Source: Acanthosepion pharaonis
Lineage: Eukaryota; Mollusca; Cephalopoda; Sepiida; Sepiidae
Reading direction: 5' to 3'
DNA length: 64,000 nt
Assembly (NCBI GenBank): GCA_903632075.3
Contig: CAHIKZ030002090.1
Span: 4,462,501 to 4,526,500 of the forward strand
Part shown: piece after piece, positions 11,961-21,939 of the stretch
Layout: each line of letters opens with the position of its first letter
How positions within the stretch are numbered: the first letter of the stretch is position 1
Position numbers and translations under genes: made by a program
The notes under the pieces: model-generated
Told to the model about the DNA's origin: nothing
The model's database searches: none
What the model saw: the letters and a program-made list of their open reading frames with translations, nothing else

Positions 11961-11962
<2 letters not shown>

Positions 11963-12180
11963 GGACTCTTCCGTCGGTTTCGACGAATGAAAATCTAACC
12001 GCTTAATTGATTCAGCTGTGAAATTTTGTGCGATAATCTTAAGTGGCACTTAAGACACGCTAGTGATTTACAAAGGAGGCCACATATGAAGCAAGAGTGA
12101 GTATTGTGGAATGAGGTCATTGTTAGATTGGCTGACATTTTAGATCTTGCTCTCGCTTCTTGAAGATGATTCAGACAAGC
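11961..12180 (+). mobile_element. repeat B, copy 1
   Basis: The sequence from atggactcttccgtcgg to gtgatttacaaaggagg and ccacatatg recurs inverted at 38760-38912. Both copies abut a long (TA)n tract on the gtcggtttcgacg side. Non-coding; an interspersed repeat with a TA-rich terminus. Confidence 0.6.

Positions 12181-12233
<53 letters not shown>
12181..12233. repeat. (TA)n microsatellite
   Basis: About 53 bp of TA repeats. Confidence 0.95.
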
Positions 12234-12235
<2 letters not shown>

Positions 12236-12688
12236 CAGACACACATATACAGAAACACATACTCAGACGCAAACCCCCAGCCAAATATACGTACGCGGAC
12301 GCGTAAATGCACGTACAAACATACAACACATACACACATAAAAACATTCAACCGCCGCCATCAAGGACACTAAGGAGCCAACACACCATAAAATAATAAA
12401 ACATCCAATCAAGGAAATCCTCGCACCAACCCTAAGAGTCAACAAAAGGCCACAAACAAGCCAAACAAAAAAAAAAACAGAAATAACGGAAGAAAATAAA
12501 AAAAATAGAGAAAGAAAACAGAAAATAAAAAAGACAACCAAAGGACGAACGCATCATTCATCAAAGAAAAAACTACAGACTTACAGACACACGTAGAAAT
12601 GTAACAATAATAATGAAAAATAAACATGTTCACAACAGCATATAAACACGCAAACAGTGGAAATAAAGACAAAACAACTGGAAAAGCC
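12234..12688. other. purine-rich unassigned sequence
   Basis: The plus strand is strongly A-rich with few T (many aaacaa and gaaaa runs), so the minus-strand frames here are low-complexity Phe/Leu/Ser strings. No feature recognised. Confidence 0.5.
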
Positions 12689-12741
12689 CTGATGAGTGAA
12701 CGAATTCTATACGTTTACGAAACGTCGAAGTCGGCATGACG
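12689..12741 (+). ncRNA. hammerhead ribozyme-like motif (incomplete)
   Basis: The two conserved core strings are present in order and at the right distance: CTGATGA at 12689-12695 and GAAA at 12719-12722. Between them lies a 7-bp stem II (12696-12702 with 12712-12718, one G-U pair) and a 9-nt loop. After GAAA, CGTC at 12723-12726 can pair with GACG at 12738-12741 as stem III. The expected U-H cleavage site directly after stem III is displaced by a G, and no convincing stem I was found. Hammerheads of this kind are known from Penelope-like elements, and a Penelope-type RT relic lies 300 bp downstream. Probably a decayed ribozyme. Confidence 0.45.
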
Positions 12742-12768
12742 GTGATGAAACCGACCAGTTAAGTGACA

Positions 12769-12796
12769 ATCTCTCTCTCTCTCTCACACACACACA

Positions 12797-12862
<66 letters not shown>
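12769..12862. repeat. (CT)n microsatellite with a CA interruption
   Basis: CT repeats interrupted by a short CA run near 12786-12798, about 94 bp in total. Confidence 0.95.
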
Positions 12863-12866
<4 letters not shown>

Positions 12867-13019
12867 CTGCCTCCCTGGTCCTTATTACCGCCTGCTGAAT
12901 CCATCAAAAAATAACATCGGTATAATTAGCAAAAACATCATGGAGTGAGCATGCATGTATACTAAAAATCTAAAGCTATTAAATGGTTCAATAATATTAA
13001 AAAATAAAAGAGGAATGCA

Positions 13020-13650
13020 CATTCTTGCAGTTTGATATCTCTGACTTCTACCCATCTATCTACTGATGGACGCTATTAATTTAGCAAAGAACTATTGCCA
13101 TATTTCTGACCAAGAAGTATAAATAATAAGGCAGACATAGAAACCAATACTATTTCGCAACGGATGTCAAGGGACTAAGAGAAATAACCCAGACATTTGC
13201 GTATCCAAAAGCGTAGATGATTCAGTGGAAGCATGTGAACTCGTTGGTACATTGTTACTATAGGGACTCAGATTCATCCCTGATATAAAAAAAAACAACG
13301 GAATATACAGAGACGACGAGATAATCCTTCACCTTAAGTTGAGACCAAGACAAACGGACCGGATGAGAAAGGATCAAACTAAATTGTTTAAGGACCACAA
13401 AATTAATATTACCACCAATACTAGCACTAAAGTGGTCAATTTCCTAGACTTGCATAAGACCTGAGTAAGGGCCTGCCTAAGCCATACACTATGGATTCAT
13501 ACAACCACATGTACGTCGATAGAAAATGCAACCCCCATAAAAGGATCCTTGACATCTTAAACAAATCAGTACAATTTAGGTTATCGACTAACGCCAGTAA
13601 CAAAGAAATAGTTGACGATGTTAAATTTTATTTTAACAATATAAAACTAT
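13020..13650 (+). pseudogene. Penelope-type reverse transcriptase relic
   Basis: Conceptual plus-strand translation, across stops and frame changes, gives FDISDFYPSI (motif A), then ACELVGTLLL and later NGIYRDDEIILHL, whose YRDD is the catalytic box (near 13305). It continues through KVVNFLDL, then NHMYVDRKCNPHKRI, then NASNKEIVDD. This order (FDISDFYPSI, GIYRDDG, TDFLDVTLNL, Y-x-H/NPP) matches the RT group of Penelope-like elements and close relatives. The only open piece is 13491-13718. Multiple stops make it non-functional. The family is a pattern-based call; RT identity itself is well supported. Confidence 0.7.
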
Positions 13651-13719
13651 TTCATTTTAAAATGTTTTTAAAAGGAATGCAGGGTTTCCCAACACTTTTT
13701 GCCTGTAGTGTAAGATAGA

Positions 13720-13736
13720 GAGAGAGAGATGAACGG

Positions 13737-13777
<41 letters not shown>

Positions 13778-13905
13778 TGAACAGAATGAGATAGATATAT
13801 CTATCTAAATCATTCTCATAGATAGGTATGAAAAGAATGAGATAGATAGATATGAAAAGAATGAGATAGATAGATTGATAGATATGAACAGAATGAGATA
13901 GATAA

Positions 13906-13940
<35 letters not shown>

Positions 13941-13943
13941 TGA
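13720..13943. repeat. (GATA)n / compound microsatellite
   Basis: GATA arrays at about 13737-13776 and 13905-13940, with a diverged repeat (atgaacagaatgagata and variants) between them. Confidence 0.9.
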
Positions 13944-15418
13944 ACTGTGAAAAAAAAAACGCAAAAAATGTAAATAAAAGTTTTCATCAATTTGTGATCG
14001 AATTAAGACTTTTGGACAAATGTAGGTCCCTCTACGGAATATGTAGCTGTGCCACGAAATGCCAGGGCTAATTTCTTCCTATTCTATGTGGAGCATGACT
14101 TCACAGCCTCACCTCACCTCACCTCACCTAACGAGCCCGGTGTTCGGATGCAGTTTCCGTAGCAACTGGAGTGGAGTTGCGATTCTCGCGACCAGCCGTT
14201 TTTGAATTCAAAGTTGTTCTTTTCATGGAGTGGTTTCCAAACAAGATTTGAAAATCCAGTGTGCCTTACAAGAGGGTAAATATGTGAAAATATGAACGCA
14301 CCGATTCCGGCCGAAATTTGTATTCAGCATGGCTATCCTACATACCGCGCTACGCCATGTTTAAACCCGAATAAATCTCTCTCATCGAATTAAAAGAAAT
14401 TATATGAGTAGGATTTGTATCATGAAATGATTGAAAAACATATTCAAGAATGAAATGTTTATCAGAATTAAAAGAATTCCATATTCGTTGACTTAATTTA
14501 AATTTTTCTTGAAATTTCATCTCTAAATTCCCATGAAAATATTAAACATCAACTGAAAATTCTTCAAGCTATCTATATAAAAATATTGAAACCAACCCTT
14601 AATAAAAATTAATTATGAATACTGCACAAATTTTAATTTTTTTTTACAGTAGATATTTTAAAATATCTAGGTTTTAACTAATAGTTTTAAATAATCTTTT
14701 GTTAAAAGTTTTTAGACATTTCAATAATTTAGTTACTTCCCTTAACGTTTGCACATCTGTCTACATAATAAAATTTAAAAATTGTACAGAACTTAACCTT
14801 AGCGTTTTTCACTTCACACGCAAAAATTTCATTTTCAGATGGACACAACGATTTTGTGTTAGAAAAATGATTGAACTCAACAATTTTTCTCTTAAAAAAA
14901 CAAGACCCTGAGGACAACATTTTGCTAATGTCGAAAGTACTCGGAATAAAATAAATATGCATCAACATTGTAATTTTCTTTCTTCTTTCAAGTTTTTTAG
15001 TAGCCACTAAGGCTGACAAGAAACTTATCCGTAATTATGAGATGATCCTATTAAAAATAAGTAGACAAAGCCTGTCTAAATTATTTCATGAGACATGTTT
15101 CAATATATATATATATTGAAGAGAGTTCCACAGATGAGTATTGCGAGAGAAAACACTATTAGACTAGAACTGAAAACAATATCAACAGTCCTATTGCCAA
15201 TCGAGTACGACACTTAACTTCATGAAGTTGAGGTACGAAAGAGGAAAGCTCATCGGAAAAAAATAAATGCCATGAAAATATTAGTAGAATAGGTAGAGGG
15301 AAGCTATGTCAATGATTGAAGTCGAGATGCCATGTCACAGATTGCAGCTTATACATTGTAAAAAATGACGTCATGCATTATTATATGTATGACGTCATTT
15401 TGTCAAACAAAATACTGT
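13944..15418. other. unassigned AT-rich sequence
   Basis: A short (CTCAC)n run at about 14104-14128 is the only distinct feature. Frames at 14699-15019 have no recognisable motif. Confidence 0.45.
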
Positions 15419-15830
15419 TTATTATAAACAGAGCCTTTACTTAAATATTTTTATCTATAAAGAGATCGTATAAACATGAAAAATGTCTTAAATTTCATAA
15501 TGTATGACCATTTTCTTTTACATTTGGATACGCATTGAGAAGATATGAATGAATGAGAGAAAATCATAGAGAATTGTATTTAAAAGCAGTAAAATCGACC
15601 TTGCTAACCGAACGCTCTTCTGTGGCCCAATCGGTTAATGCACGTCAAGCTATATGACGGTTCCGTATAGGATACAGGTCCGATTCCTGTCGGAGGACGC
15701 ATATTTTCTATGAAAATTTCTCGGACATTCAGGCCGGCAAATGTTATTAATGCTGCTTATTATAAACAGAGCATTTACTTAAATATTTGTATCTATAAAA
15801 AGAACTTATAAACATTAAAATGTCTGAAAT
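15419..15830 (+). repeat. direct repeats flanking a tRNA-like unit
   Basis: The stretch beginning tattataaacagagc and cttaaatatt at about 15419-15510 recurs at 15759-15830 with few changes (spacing about 340 bp). The tRNA-like sequence lies between the two. Either a tandem duplication whose second unit is partial, or two copies of one repeat. Confidence 0.6.
15616..15698 (+). tRNA. tRNA-like sequence, class II cloverleaf (likely pseudogene)
   Basis: An 83-nt stretch folds as a cloverleaf. The acceptor stem (15616-15622 with 15691-15697) has all 7 pairs including two G-U. The anticodon stem CGTCA/TGACG (15643-15647, 15655-15659) is perfect with a 7-nt loop AGCTATA. A 14-nt variable region holds a 3-bp stem. 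The T stem ACAGG/CCTGT is perfect. Weak points are a D stem of only two firm pairs, no U at position 33 (G instead) and C in place of T at T-loop position 55. Read formally the anticodon would be CTA. I take it as a tRNA-derived pseudogene or SINE head rather than a working tRNA. Confidence 0.5.
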
Positions 15831-15853
15831 AATTGTCGGACTTTGTCCATATC

Positions 15854-15855
<2 letters not shown>

Positions 15856-15922
<67 letters not shown>

Positions 15923-15941
15923 GTGTGTGTGTGTGTGTGTA
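15856..15941. repeat. (TA)n(GT)n microsatellite
   Basis: TA repeats to about 15918, then GT repeats. Confidence 0.95.
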
Positions 15942-16903
15942 GAAGTAGTAATGGTACAACGTTAGTATTTAAATAAATGAACAAGAATTAATTTTTTTTC
16001 AAATAATTCTTTTCACTATTCTTCAATTTAAACATTCGACAGTAGCCATTGTTACATTCTGCACAAGGAATATCCCACATTAGCTAAAAAGGCCTTATCA
16101 GTTTTAATGTAACTTTCTACTTATTTATCTATATTAGGCTTCTCAACCTTAAATAACATAAAAAATAAGAAACGAGAAAAACTAGGCTCAACTTAAGATG
16201 AAATAAAGGTCTACTTATGATACATTCGACTAAACATTGAAAAAAAAACGCGGAAAAAAAACCAGTCACAGGTTTCACACTAAATAAGCTGCACAAATAA
16301 TTGAATAGAAACATTGAAATAAAGTTCGTATTTGTGTGCATTTTTTTAATCTAAGGTTTTATTTCATAACAGTTAAATGTATGCCCTTTAAAAATTTTGC
16401 TAAGTGTGCCGTGATATTTTCATTTGCTCCTAGGTGTGCTGTTGCTCATAAAGGTTGAGAAACACTGTTATCGACGCTAGTATAAAGAACTGAATGCTAT
16501 ATAATTGATTCAGAGGAGCAAATGAATGTGAAACAATATAAAACGTTTTGATTGGGTTAAAAAGAAATCAATGAAAGTCAAAGTATAGAATGTATTGATG
16601 TAATAGAAATGAAATGCAAATATTTTGGTTTTATTTTGTGCAGATTTGTCAATATACTTATTTTTCAGGTTGACAAGATTGAAAATAATCGTTTGCTATA
16701 TTTAAAAATGAAAAAAAAAAACAATTTAAATAGAAAATTACTTCAATATGAGAGTCGTGGTACCTATTTCACCAACTAATTTTTTTTTAAATTTAAATAA
16801 TCATAAATTTGAATTTTTAAAGTTTATTTTTCCCTTCCCAAACCAGTCGTACTTGTATTCTTGTTCACTTTGCCTGACTCCTGTACATGTCCTCCTTGAC
16901 TTA

Positions 16904-16905
<2 letters not shown>
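15942..16905. other. unassigned AT-rich sequence
   Basis: Nothing recognised on either strand. The minus-strand frame at 16129-16341 is Phe/Leu-rich low complexity. Confidence 0.45.

Positions 16906-16950
<45 letters not shown>
16906..16950. repeat. (CT)n microsatellite
   Basis: CT repeats of about 45 bp. Confidence 0.95.
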
Positions 16951-17374
16951 TCTTTCTCTCTTTGCGCTTTTCACTTTCTAACTCTTTTTATTCTCGTTTC
17001 ACTGTCGTTATGTCTGTCTCCTTTTTGCTGCGAGGTCATTTTGAACTGTTGTTTTTCTTAATGTCCCTGCTTGAAACGCGCATGCTGCACCTGTTTTGCA
17101 AAGCGTCTAGCAGTGTCGGCTTGGGGTGCAGCCGGTTTGAAAAAGCAGCCGGGCCTATCGCGCCATCTACAAAATTGGCGCCACAAACGAGACTGGGCTA
17201 TTAGCATCCCCCCCTCTTTCTTTCTCTCTCTATCACACACACACACACACAGACATGCACAAATACACGAGGGAAAAAAAAGATGATTCCTCTCACAAGG
17301 CGCTACTTTTATTCTTCGATTCTTTTATAGTTTTTACGAGAACGAAAAAAAAAGAAAGAAAAAAGAAATAGGGA

Positions 17375-17381
17375 CGTAAAT

Positions 17382-17452
<71 letters not shown>

Positions 17453-17487
17453 ATAAAACTGTACATGCACAAATGCTGAGAGCTGGA

Positions 17488-17539
<52 letters not shown>

Positions 17540-17690
17540 ATAAAACTGTACATGCAGAAATGCTGAGAGCTGGAAAGAAAGATTAAAAGAAAAAAAGAAA
17601 AAGAAAGAAAGAAAAAAAGAAAGAATAAAAATATGTACGTCTATGCCCACAAATGCTGCGAGTTATAAAGAAAGAAAGAAAGAAAGAACG
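17375..17690. repeat. (AAAG)n higher-order array
   Basis: Tracts of GAAA repeats are separated by a spacer (aataaaactgtacatgca.. then aatgctgagagctgg) at about 17452-17487 and 17538-17574, with a diverged third spacer at about 17625-17668. The array therefore has a higher-order unit of about 85-90 bp, an AAAG block plus a 35-bp spacer. Confidence 0.85.
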
Positions 17691-18480
17691 AACATACATA
17701 CATACATATATAGATACATACACACACACGCAAATACTGTATGGTGGGTGGAGTAAAAAACGAATAAAAAGAGCCCCTATCCTCTCTATATACAAATTTA
17801 ATTCAGTCTTTTCATCAGGATTTTGTCCCTTCATTTATACTTTGAAAATTATTGTCATTAAGTTGACCGACTCACTTTCTGTAACGTATCTATGAAACCT
17901 TTTCTTTTCCCGTTACTTTTACTTTTCTTTGTTCTTTTGTTAAAGAGGCGATGAGAAATTTAGCATTGCATTTGCTTAAAATCGACCGAGAAAATACTGT
18001 CAAGTTTTATCTTAATAATAAGCAGCTTTCTTTCTCTTTCTTGCTTTTAAGAGAACAAAATTAAATAAAAATCTTTAAATAAACGTCATGTCGTGTAAGT
18101 AAGTTTAGTTTAAATTAAAATCCTTCATTCTCCCATTCTTGCTGACTGGCTTGAAGTTGACATACAAGCAAAGTTTTTGAAAAGATTGTTTGACAGCAAA
18201 TAGACGCAATTTTCCTCTTCTTAAAATCATAAAATTTATTTTACGTTCTTTATTCCGTGGCTGAGAATTCTACAGGCTCTACAAGGTTCATGAAACAAGA
18301 AGACAAAGAAAATGGTCGACAAATTCACTTCAAGATGGCTGCGAATTTTCATTTGAAAATTCGAATATCTCGTAAAGCAATCGAGAATAATAAAAAATTA
18401 AAAAAAAAAAAAAAAAAGGAAGAGAAACGATTGTTTGTTTGCGTGTTTTGTTTTTTTTTTGTTTTTTTTTTTGTTTTGTT
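17691..18480. other. unassigned sequence
   Basis: A few CATA/CA repeats at 17690-17735, then AT-rich DNA with no recognised feature. Poly-A and poly-T runs at 18398-18540 explain the Lys- and Phe-rich open frame. Confidence 0.45.
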
Positions 18481-18548
18481 TTTTGGAGGGTGTTGTGTGT
18501 TTGTTTTTTTTTATTGTTGTTGTTTTGTTTTACGGCATATCGACTTCA

Positions 18549-18676
18549 TGGCGTGGTGTAATGGTTAGCAAGCTGGTTTTGCTAAAACTGTTTACAACTG
18601 AATAGTGAGTTCGATCGTCACTGGGTGCCCCATACTTTCGGCCATGTGCCACATCTAAGCCTCGCTTAGAAAATCA
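18549..18676 (+). mobile_element. tRNA-related SINE inserted in repeat A
   Basis: A box A-like stretch (tggtgtaatggttagcaagc, about 18555) and a box B-like stretch (gagttcgatcgtc, about 18607) lie at tRNA spacing. They are followed by ggccatgtgccacat (18640-18654) and a short tail. The insert splits repeat A inside ggcatatc..cttca..tgggttattt. It is flanked by imperfect duplications of that host sequence (atatcgacttcatgg at 18537-18551 and atatcagcttcaatgg at 18677-18692), as expected of a retroposed insertion. Uninterrupted copies of the host sequence occur at 6.64 and 54.9 kb. Confidence 0.65.
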
Positions 18677-19044
18677 ATATCAGCTTCAATGGGTTATTTA
18701 ATGCCGACAAGATTTTTATTACTGAGAATATTTTTTTCAAAAAAGTATTTCTGGTAATATTTTTTTCAAAAATATATTGCTGGTAATAATTTATTGCTGG
18801 TAATAATTTTTCTTCAAAAATTCATTGCTGGTAATATTTTTTTACAAAAATCTCTTCCTGGTACTAAAATCTATTTTTACACTTTCATAGTGTTTTCACT
18901 TCAGTTTGGTGTTAACTATGTGCCCATAGCTGGGACCCTAACAGATGCTACCACTGCGGGTCAGGGTGAACCTGGGAACACCAGCAATTAAGAGGTGGTT
19001 CCACGCTCCTCAAAACCTTCTGATCAGAAGCCTTGCTATTGGAT

Positions 19045-19135
19045 GTAGTTTATCATATTACCCAGGAAGCGTATGTAGTTTATCGTCCTACCCAGGAGGC
19101 AGTTGTAGTTTATTGTCTTACCCAGGACGCGCAAA
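19045..19135 (+). repeat. 30-bp tandem repeat
   Basis: Three diverged units of the form tgtagtttatcgt.. tacccaggaggc. Related inverted units occur at 54430-54495. Confidence 0.75.
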
Positions 19136-19229
19136 ACAGTTGTATCAAATATCTGTTGGTCCGCGTAATTTCTTAGAGAATTTCGACTGAAACTTTTATT
19201 TACGCTCCGTTGCAGGAGTAGATTTTCCT

Positions 19230-19590
19230 CAATCTTTACATTAAATAGACAGTTTAGTTGGGAATTCCCTGCAGTTTACCCAGGTCGACACCTAGAAGAA
19301 AGCCGGAAGGTACAACTGCCGAAACGTTGTAACAATGACCTCAGTCTGGATGTAAATAATGTCAATAATGATAAATTCGCATCTCAGAAATTCAAAGAGA
19401 AAAGATAAAAATATACAACCCGCCAGGGAATCATATAATAAACGATTACAAGCACGAGGCCTAGAAGCAAATATAAAAGCATATAAGACTGGGTGGGAAC
19501 AGTTAAACACTGAGAATTATGCAAGTGAGTTGAATTTGGCTAAACACATTCATACTATGAGCAGAAATTTGGTCTTTCAGAATTAGAAAA
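19230..19590 (+). other. Penelope-type terminal motif and short open frame
   Basis: At 19303-19345, agaagaaagccgg is followed by tgccgaaacgttg, then caatgacctcagtctgg and gtaaataatg. The same end motif (gaaacgtt.. then gaggacaatag.. then gtaaatag) appears at 33.8-34.05 and 46.03-46.1 kb. The open frame 19359-19586 that follows (75 codons, charged, including YNKRLQARGLEANIKAY) is not recognised. It may be a fragment of the element's own product. Confidence 0.4.
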
Positions 19591-19639
19591 AAAAAACTCG
19601 GATTTTTTACTCGGATAATTTAATCGGAGCAAGAAGAAT

Positions 19640-20345
19640 TTTAATGAACGCAGTAAACAATGAATATTTGCAAGGTAATGCTGAAGGAGGATTCAATGAA
19701 TTTATGCCAGGATCTCGTATGAGAGCTGAAGATATGAATGTGAAAATTCTTGCAAATCTTTAGAAAGTATTGAATGTATTCATAACGTGGGAATCGCTCC
19801 GAATGAAAAATAATTAGTGTCCCGAAAATAATTAATTTAAGAGTAATTAAGCATTAAAAAAGAGGAAAGTTTCGCCAGAAACAAGGAAAAGACAACTGAA
19901 GTGTTATGCAATATCAGTTCTCCTATATGACAGTGAATGCTAGACAATCTCCCGCTAGAAAAAGAAGAGACTTGAAGCAACAGAAGTATGGTTCTACAGA
20001 AGGATTCTGAGAATAACATGGAACGAACATGTAAGCAACGACGAGGTTCTAGAGATAATGGCAACAAAAAAAAGGGTACATTTATTTAGCATCAGGAAGA
20101 GACAATTAAAATTGCTAAGGCACATAATGAATAAAGTGGGCTTGGAAAATTTGATACTCACAAGACAGACTGGATATAAGAGAGACAGTGGAAAGCAATG
20201 CGTAACCTACCAAGCGAGCTTAGGTGAATGGATGATGGAGGAGGGTTTGGGAGAAGTCTCAAAAAGAATTATTAAGAGCTAAAAAGGAAAGGGAAATTTC
20301 GAGATCTATAATCGACAAAATCCTAAAGGAACACGACAGATATAA
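19640..20345 (+). pseudogene. LINE C-terminal region (RKRQLK type)
   Basis: Plus-strand translation from about 19880 reads RKRQLKCYAISVLLYDSEC, then LEATEVWFYRRILRITW and SNDEVLEIM. Then come IRKRQLKLLRHIM, GLENLILT and a Trp-containing end (GEWMMEEGLGEV). This is the thumb-to-C-terminus part of the same LINE type as at 7.4, 25.2 and 46.2 kb. The longest open piece is 20058-20282. Upstream, 19640-19860 is too decayed to place. It has several stops. Confidence 0.75.
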
Positions 20346-20656
20346 GAAGATATGTAAACAATTGTAAGTTAATTTTATTGAGATATTTGTTGGTTTGATT
20401 GTTTGTTGTGTTCTTTTAAAAAAAAAATAATCAATCACCTTCGTTTTCAACGAGCGCAAACCGACGAAAAATTAAATTTTTGATCCCAATTTAAAGAAAC
20501 TTGACGATTTCCCGCAAAAAAAAATAATTTTTATTATTGATCCTGTTCTAACGGCTCGGCTTCAGTCACTTTCTCACCGCGGCAAGTTTGCTTCCCTTTG
20601 CCTTTTCTATAAATACTTTCTTAGCAATTTTTCGGATAAGTTCTTCTCTATGATAT

Positions 20657-20893
20657 TGTACATATGGGGTTTAGTTAGGATTTGCATAGAGACAATGAGG
20701 TATTATGGTGGATGTAGTAAGAAAGGTAAGTAAGAATGCATTGTTTTGGCGTAAGGAATATTGTCGTATGTTTGGGCCAGTGTTTGTGCTTACCTAAGTT
20801 TAACGTTAAGACAAAAGAAGACCGTCCTTTTCCCCCATTCCATTTTTGGCCTTGTGCCACATTTTGTAAATAAATTACAAATAAATATCGCTG
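20657..20893 (+). mobile_element. SINE-like insert 1 with 13-bp target duplication
   Basis: The host LINE tail is interrupted by 237 bp flanked by identical copies of ttctctatgatat (20644-20656 and 20894-20906). The related LINE at 22.43 kb is uninterrupted at this point. The insert has ggccttgtgccacat at 20848-20862 and an A/T-rich aataaattacaaataaat end. The head is not clearly tRNA-like. Perfect duplication and an A-rich tail fit LINE-mediated retroposition. Confidence 0.75.
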
Positions 20894-21204
20894 TTCTCTA
20901 TGATATATAGATTTGTTTTTTAATTTAAGCGTAGTACTCGACTGGCATCAAGATCCCACCTATTTATCGTTGAGCTGGCGAGATGTAGCCGTAACTTGTA
21001 TGCTAATACTTTCTTTTCTCGCTTATGGAACTCCCTTCCTGTTCCATACTTTCCAGCCAACTTTAAACTACAAAAACATTGATGCAATATCATTCGCTAT
21101 CTGCTGTTCTCCTGATTACTCTTTCCTCTTCCTATCATTAGTGTTTCTCTGCCTAATTCTTCCATATCTTGTAACCCCTTTTGTCTTAGTAGCTTTACTG
21201 CCTT

Positions 21205-21439
21205 TAACTGTATTAAGCTACAGTCCACGCCGTCTGTCAAACTCTCTACGTTAGCAGAGAGGAACCCGGATGAAGCTTTGCCGAAGGGCAAGGTTTCGTT
21301 CGGGGATGTTATGACAGCTCTCGAACTCGCCTAGGCGAGTCGAAGGCTATATTTTTGGCCGGGCCTACGGGCTCGGGTGACCACGTAAAACTCGGCCTTG
21401 TGCCACATGCGACCCCACGTGGGGGGACAGCTAAATATT
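21205..21439 (+). mobile_element. structured SINE-like insert 2 with 16-bp target duplication
   Basis: 235 bp lie between identical copies of gtagctttactgcctt (21189-21204 and 21440-21455). It is far more GC-rich than its surroundings and dense in hairpins, for example ctctac..gcagagag (21240-21260), actcgcctaggcgagt (near 21325-21342) and ccccacgtgggg (near 21413-21425). It carries ggccttgtgccacat at 21394-21408, 31 nt before the insert end. No poly-A. The dense pairing suggests descent from a structured RNA that I could not name; it is not 5S, U3, 7SL or MRP RNA as far as I can recall. Confidence 0.7.
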
Positions 21440-21939
21440 GTAGCTTTACTGCCTTGCATAGGGGTGATACCGATTAAAATATAAAGACTGTTTTCAACTT
21501 ATTTTTTTATTTAATCTTCATTAGCGACCTTCCTGATGTCATCAGCTCTCAACTTGGTATCTACGCTTATGATGTTGACCATGTTCACCATAACCTATGA
21601 ATATAGAATACAGCGCAGTACGTAATCTGTTCAATCAAACAGCGTTAAAGATTAACACTCACGAGTCAGACACTCCACTGAATCTGACAATATCGCCAAT
21701 ACCACCACCAGCCGTTGCGTAATTCTTCAGTCTTCGATATCAAAGGCTGGCAGTGCATATTCGGGGAAAATATGGCCACCTTTATACACATCGCATTGAA
21801 TATTTTGAGCCTTCTGATTGGTTAACCCTTCTATTGGTGAACTCTAAAATGAGTCAGCTCATTTTGGCTGGCTAACTAGTACACCAGGGTACCCAAAAAT
21901 TCCAACATATGACACTACCCTTTACTCCTGCCTAAACAG

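Larger units (their letters stand above)
18500..19140 (+). mobile_element. interspersed repeat A, long copy
   Basis: It starts with a (GTTTT)-rich run and tttacggcatatc, continues with gggttatttaatgccgac, then a minisatellite of diverged tattgctggtaatattttt units (about 18720-18870). Next comes a unique block through cactttcatagtg, tatgtgcccatagc and accctaacagatgctacc. It ends near a roughly 30-bp tandem repeat. The same order appears inverted twice at 54.1-55.0 kb and partly at 6.6-6.84 kb. A separate tRNA-related SINE is inserted near its start. No coding capacity. Confidence 0.7.
20545..21475 (+). pseudogene. LINE tail (LFYKYF type) carrying two SINE-like inserts
   Basis: The C-terminal tail of a second LINE type reads, in pieces, ARLQSLSHRGKFASLCLFYK, then NFSDKFF (20545-20643). 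After an insert it continues with TRLASRSHLFIVELARCSR-like and WNSLPVPYFPANFKLQKH-like words (20925-21090), then 3' non-coding sequence with cttttgtcttagtagc (about 21180). Two inserts, each with a perfect target duplication, split it at 20657-20893 and 21205-21439. The host resumes after the second with ccttgcataggggtgatac, the same 3' end as at 22740 and 40860. Frameshifted throughout. Confidence 0.7.

Noticed and set aside
12696..12914. Ser-Leu and Arg-Glu repeat frames
   Set aside because: Translation of the (CT)n/(GA)n tract on either strand.
17293..17650. Phe-Leu-Ser repeat proteins on the minus strand
   Set aside because: Translation of the (AAAG)n array; frame stays open because of repeat structure.
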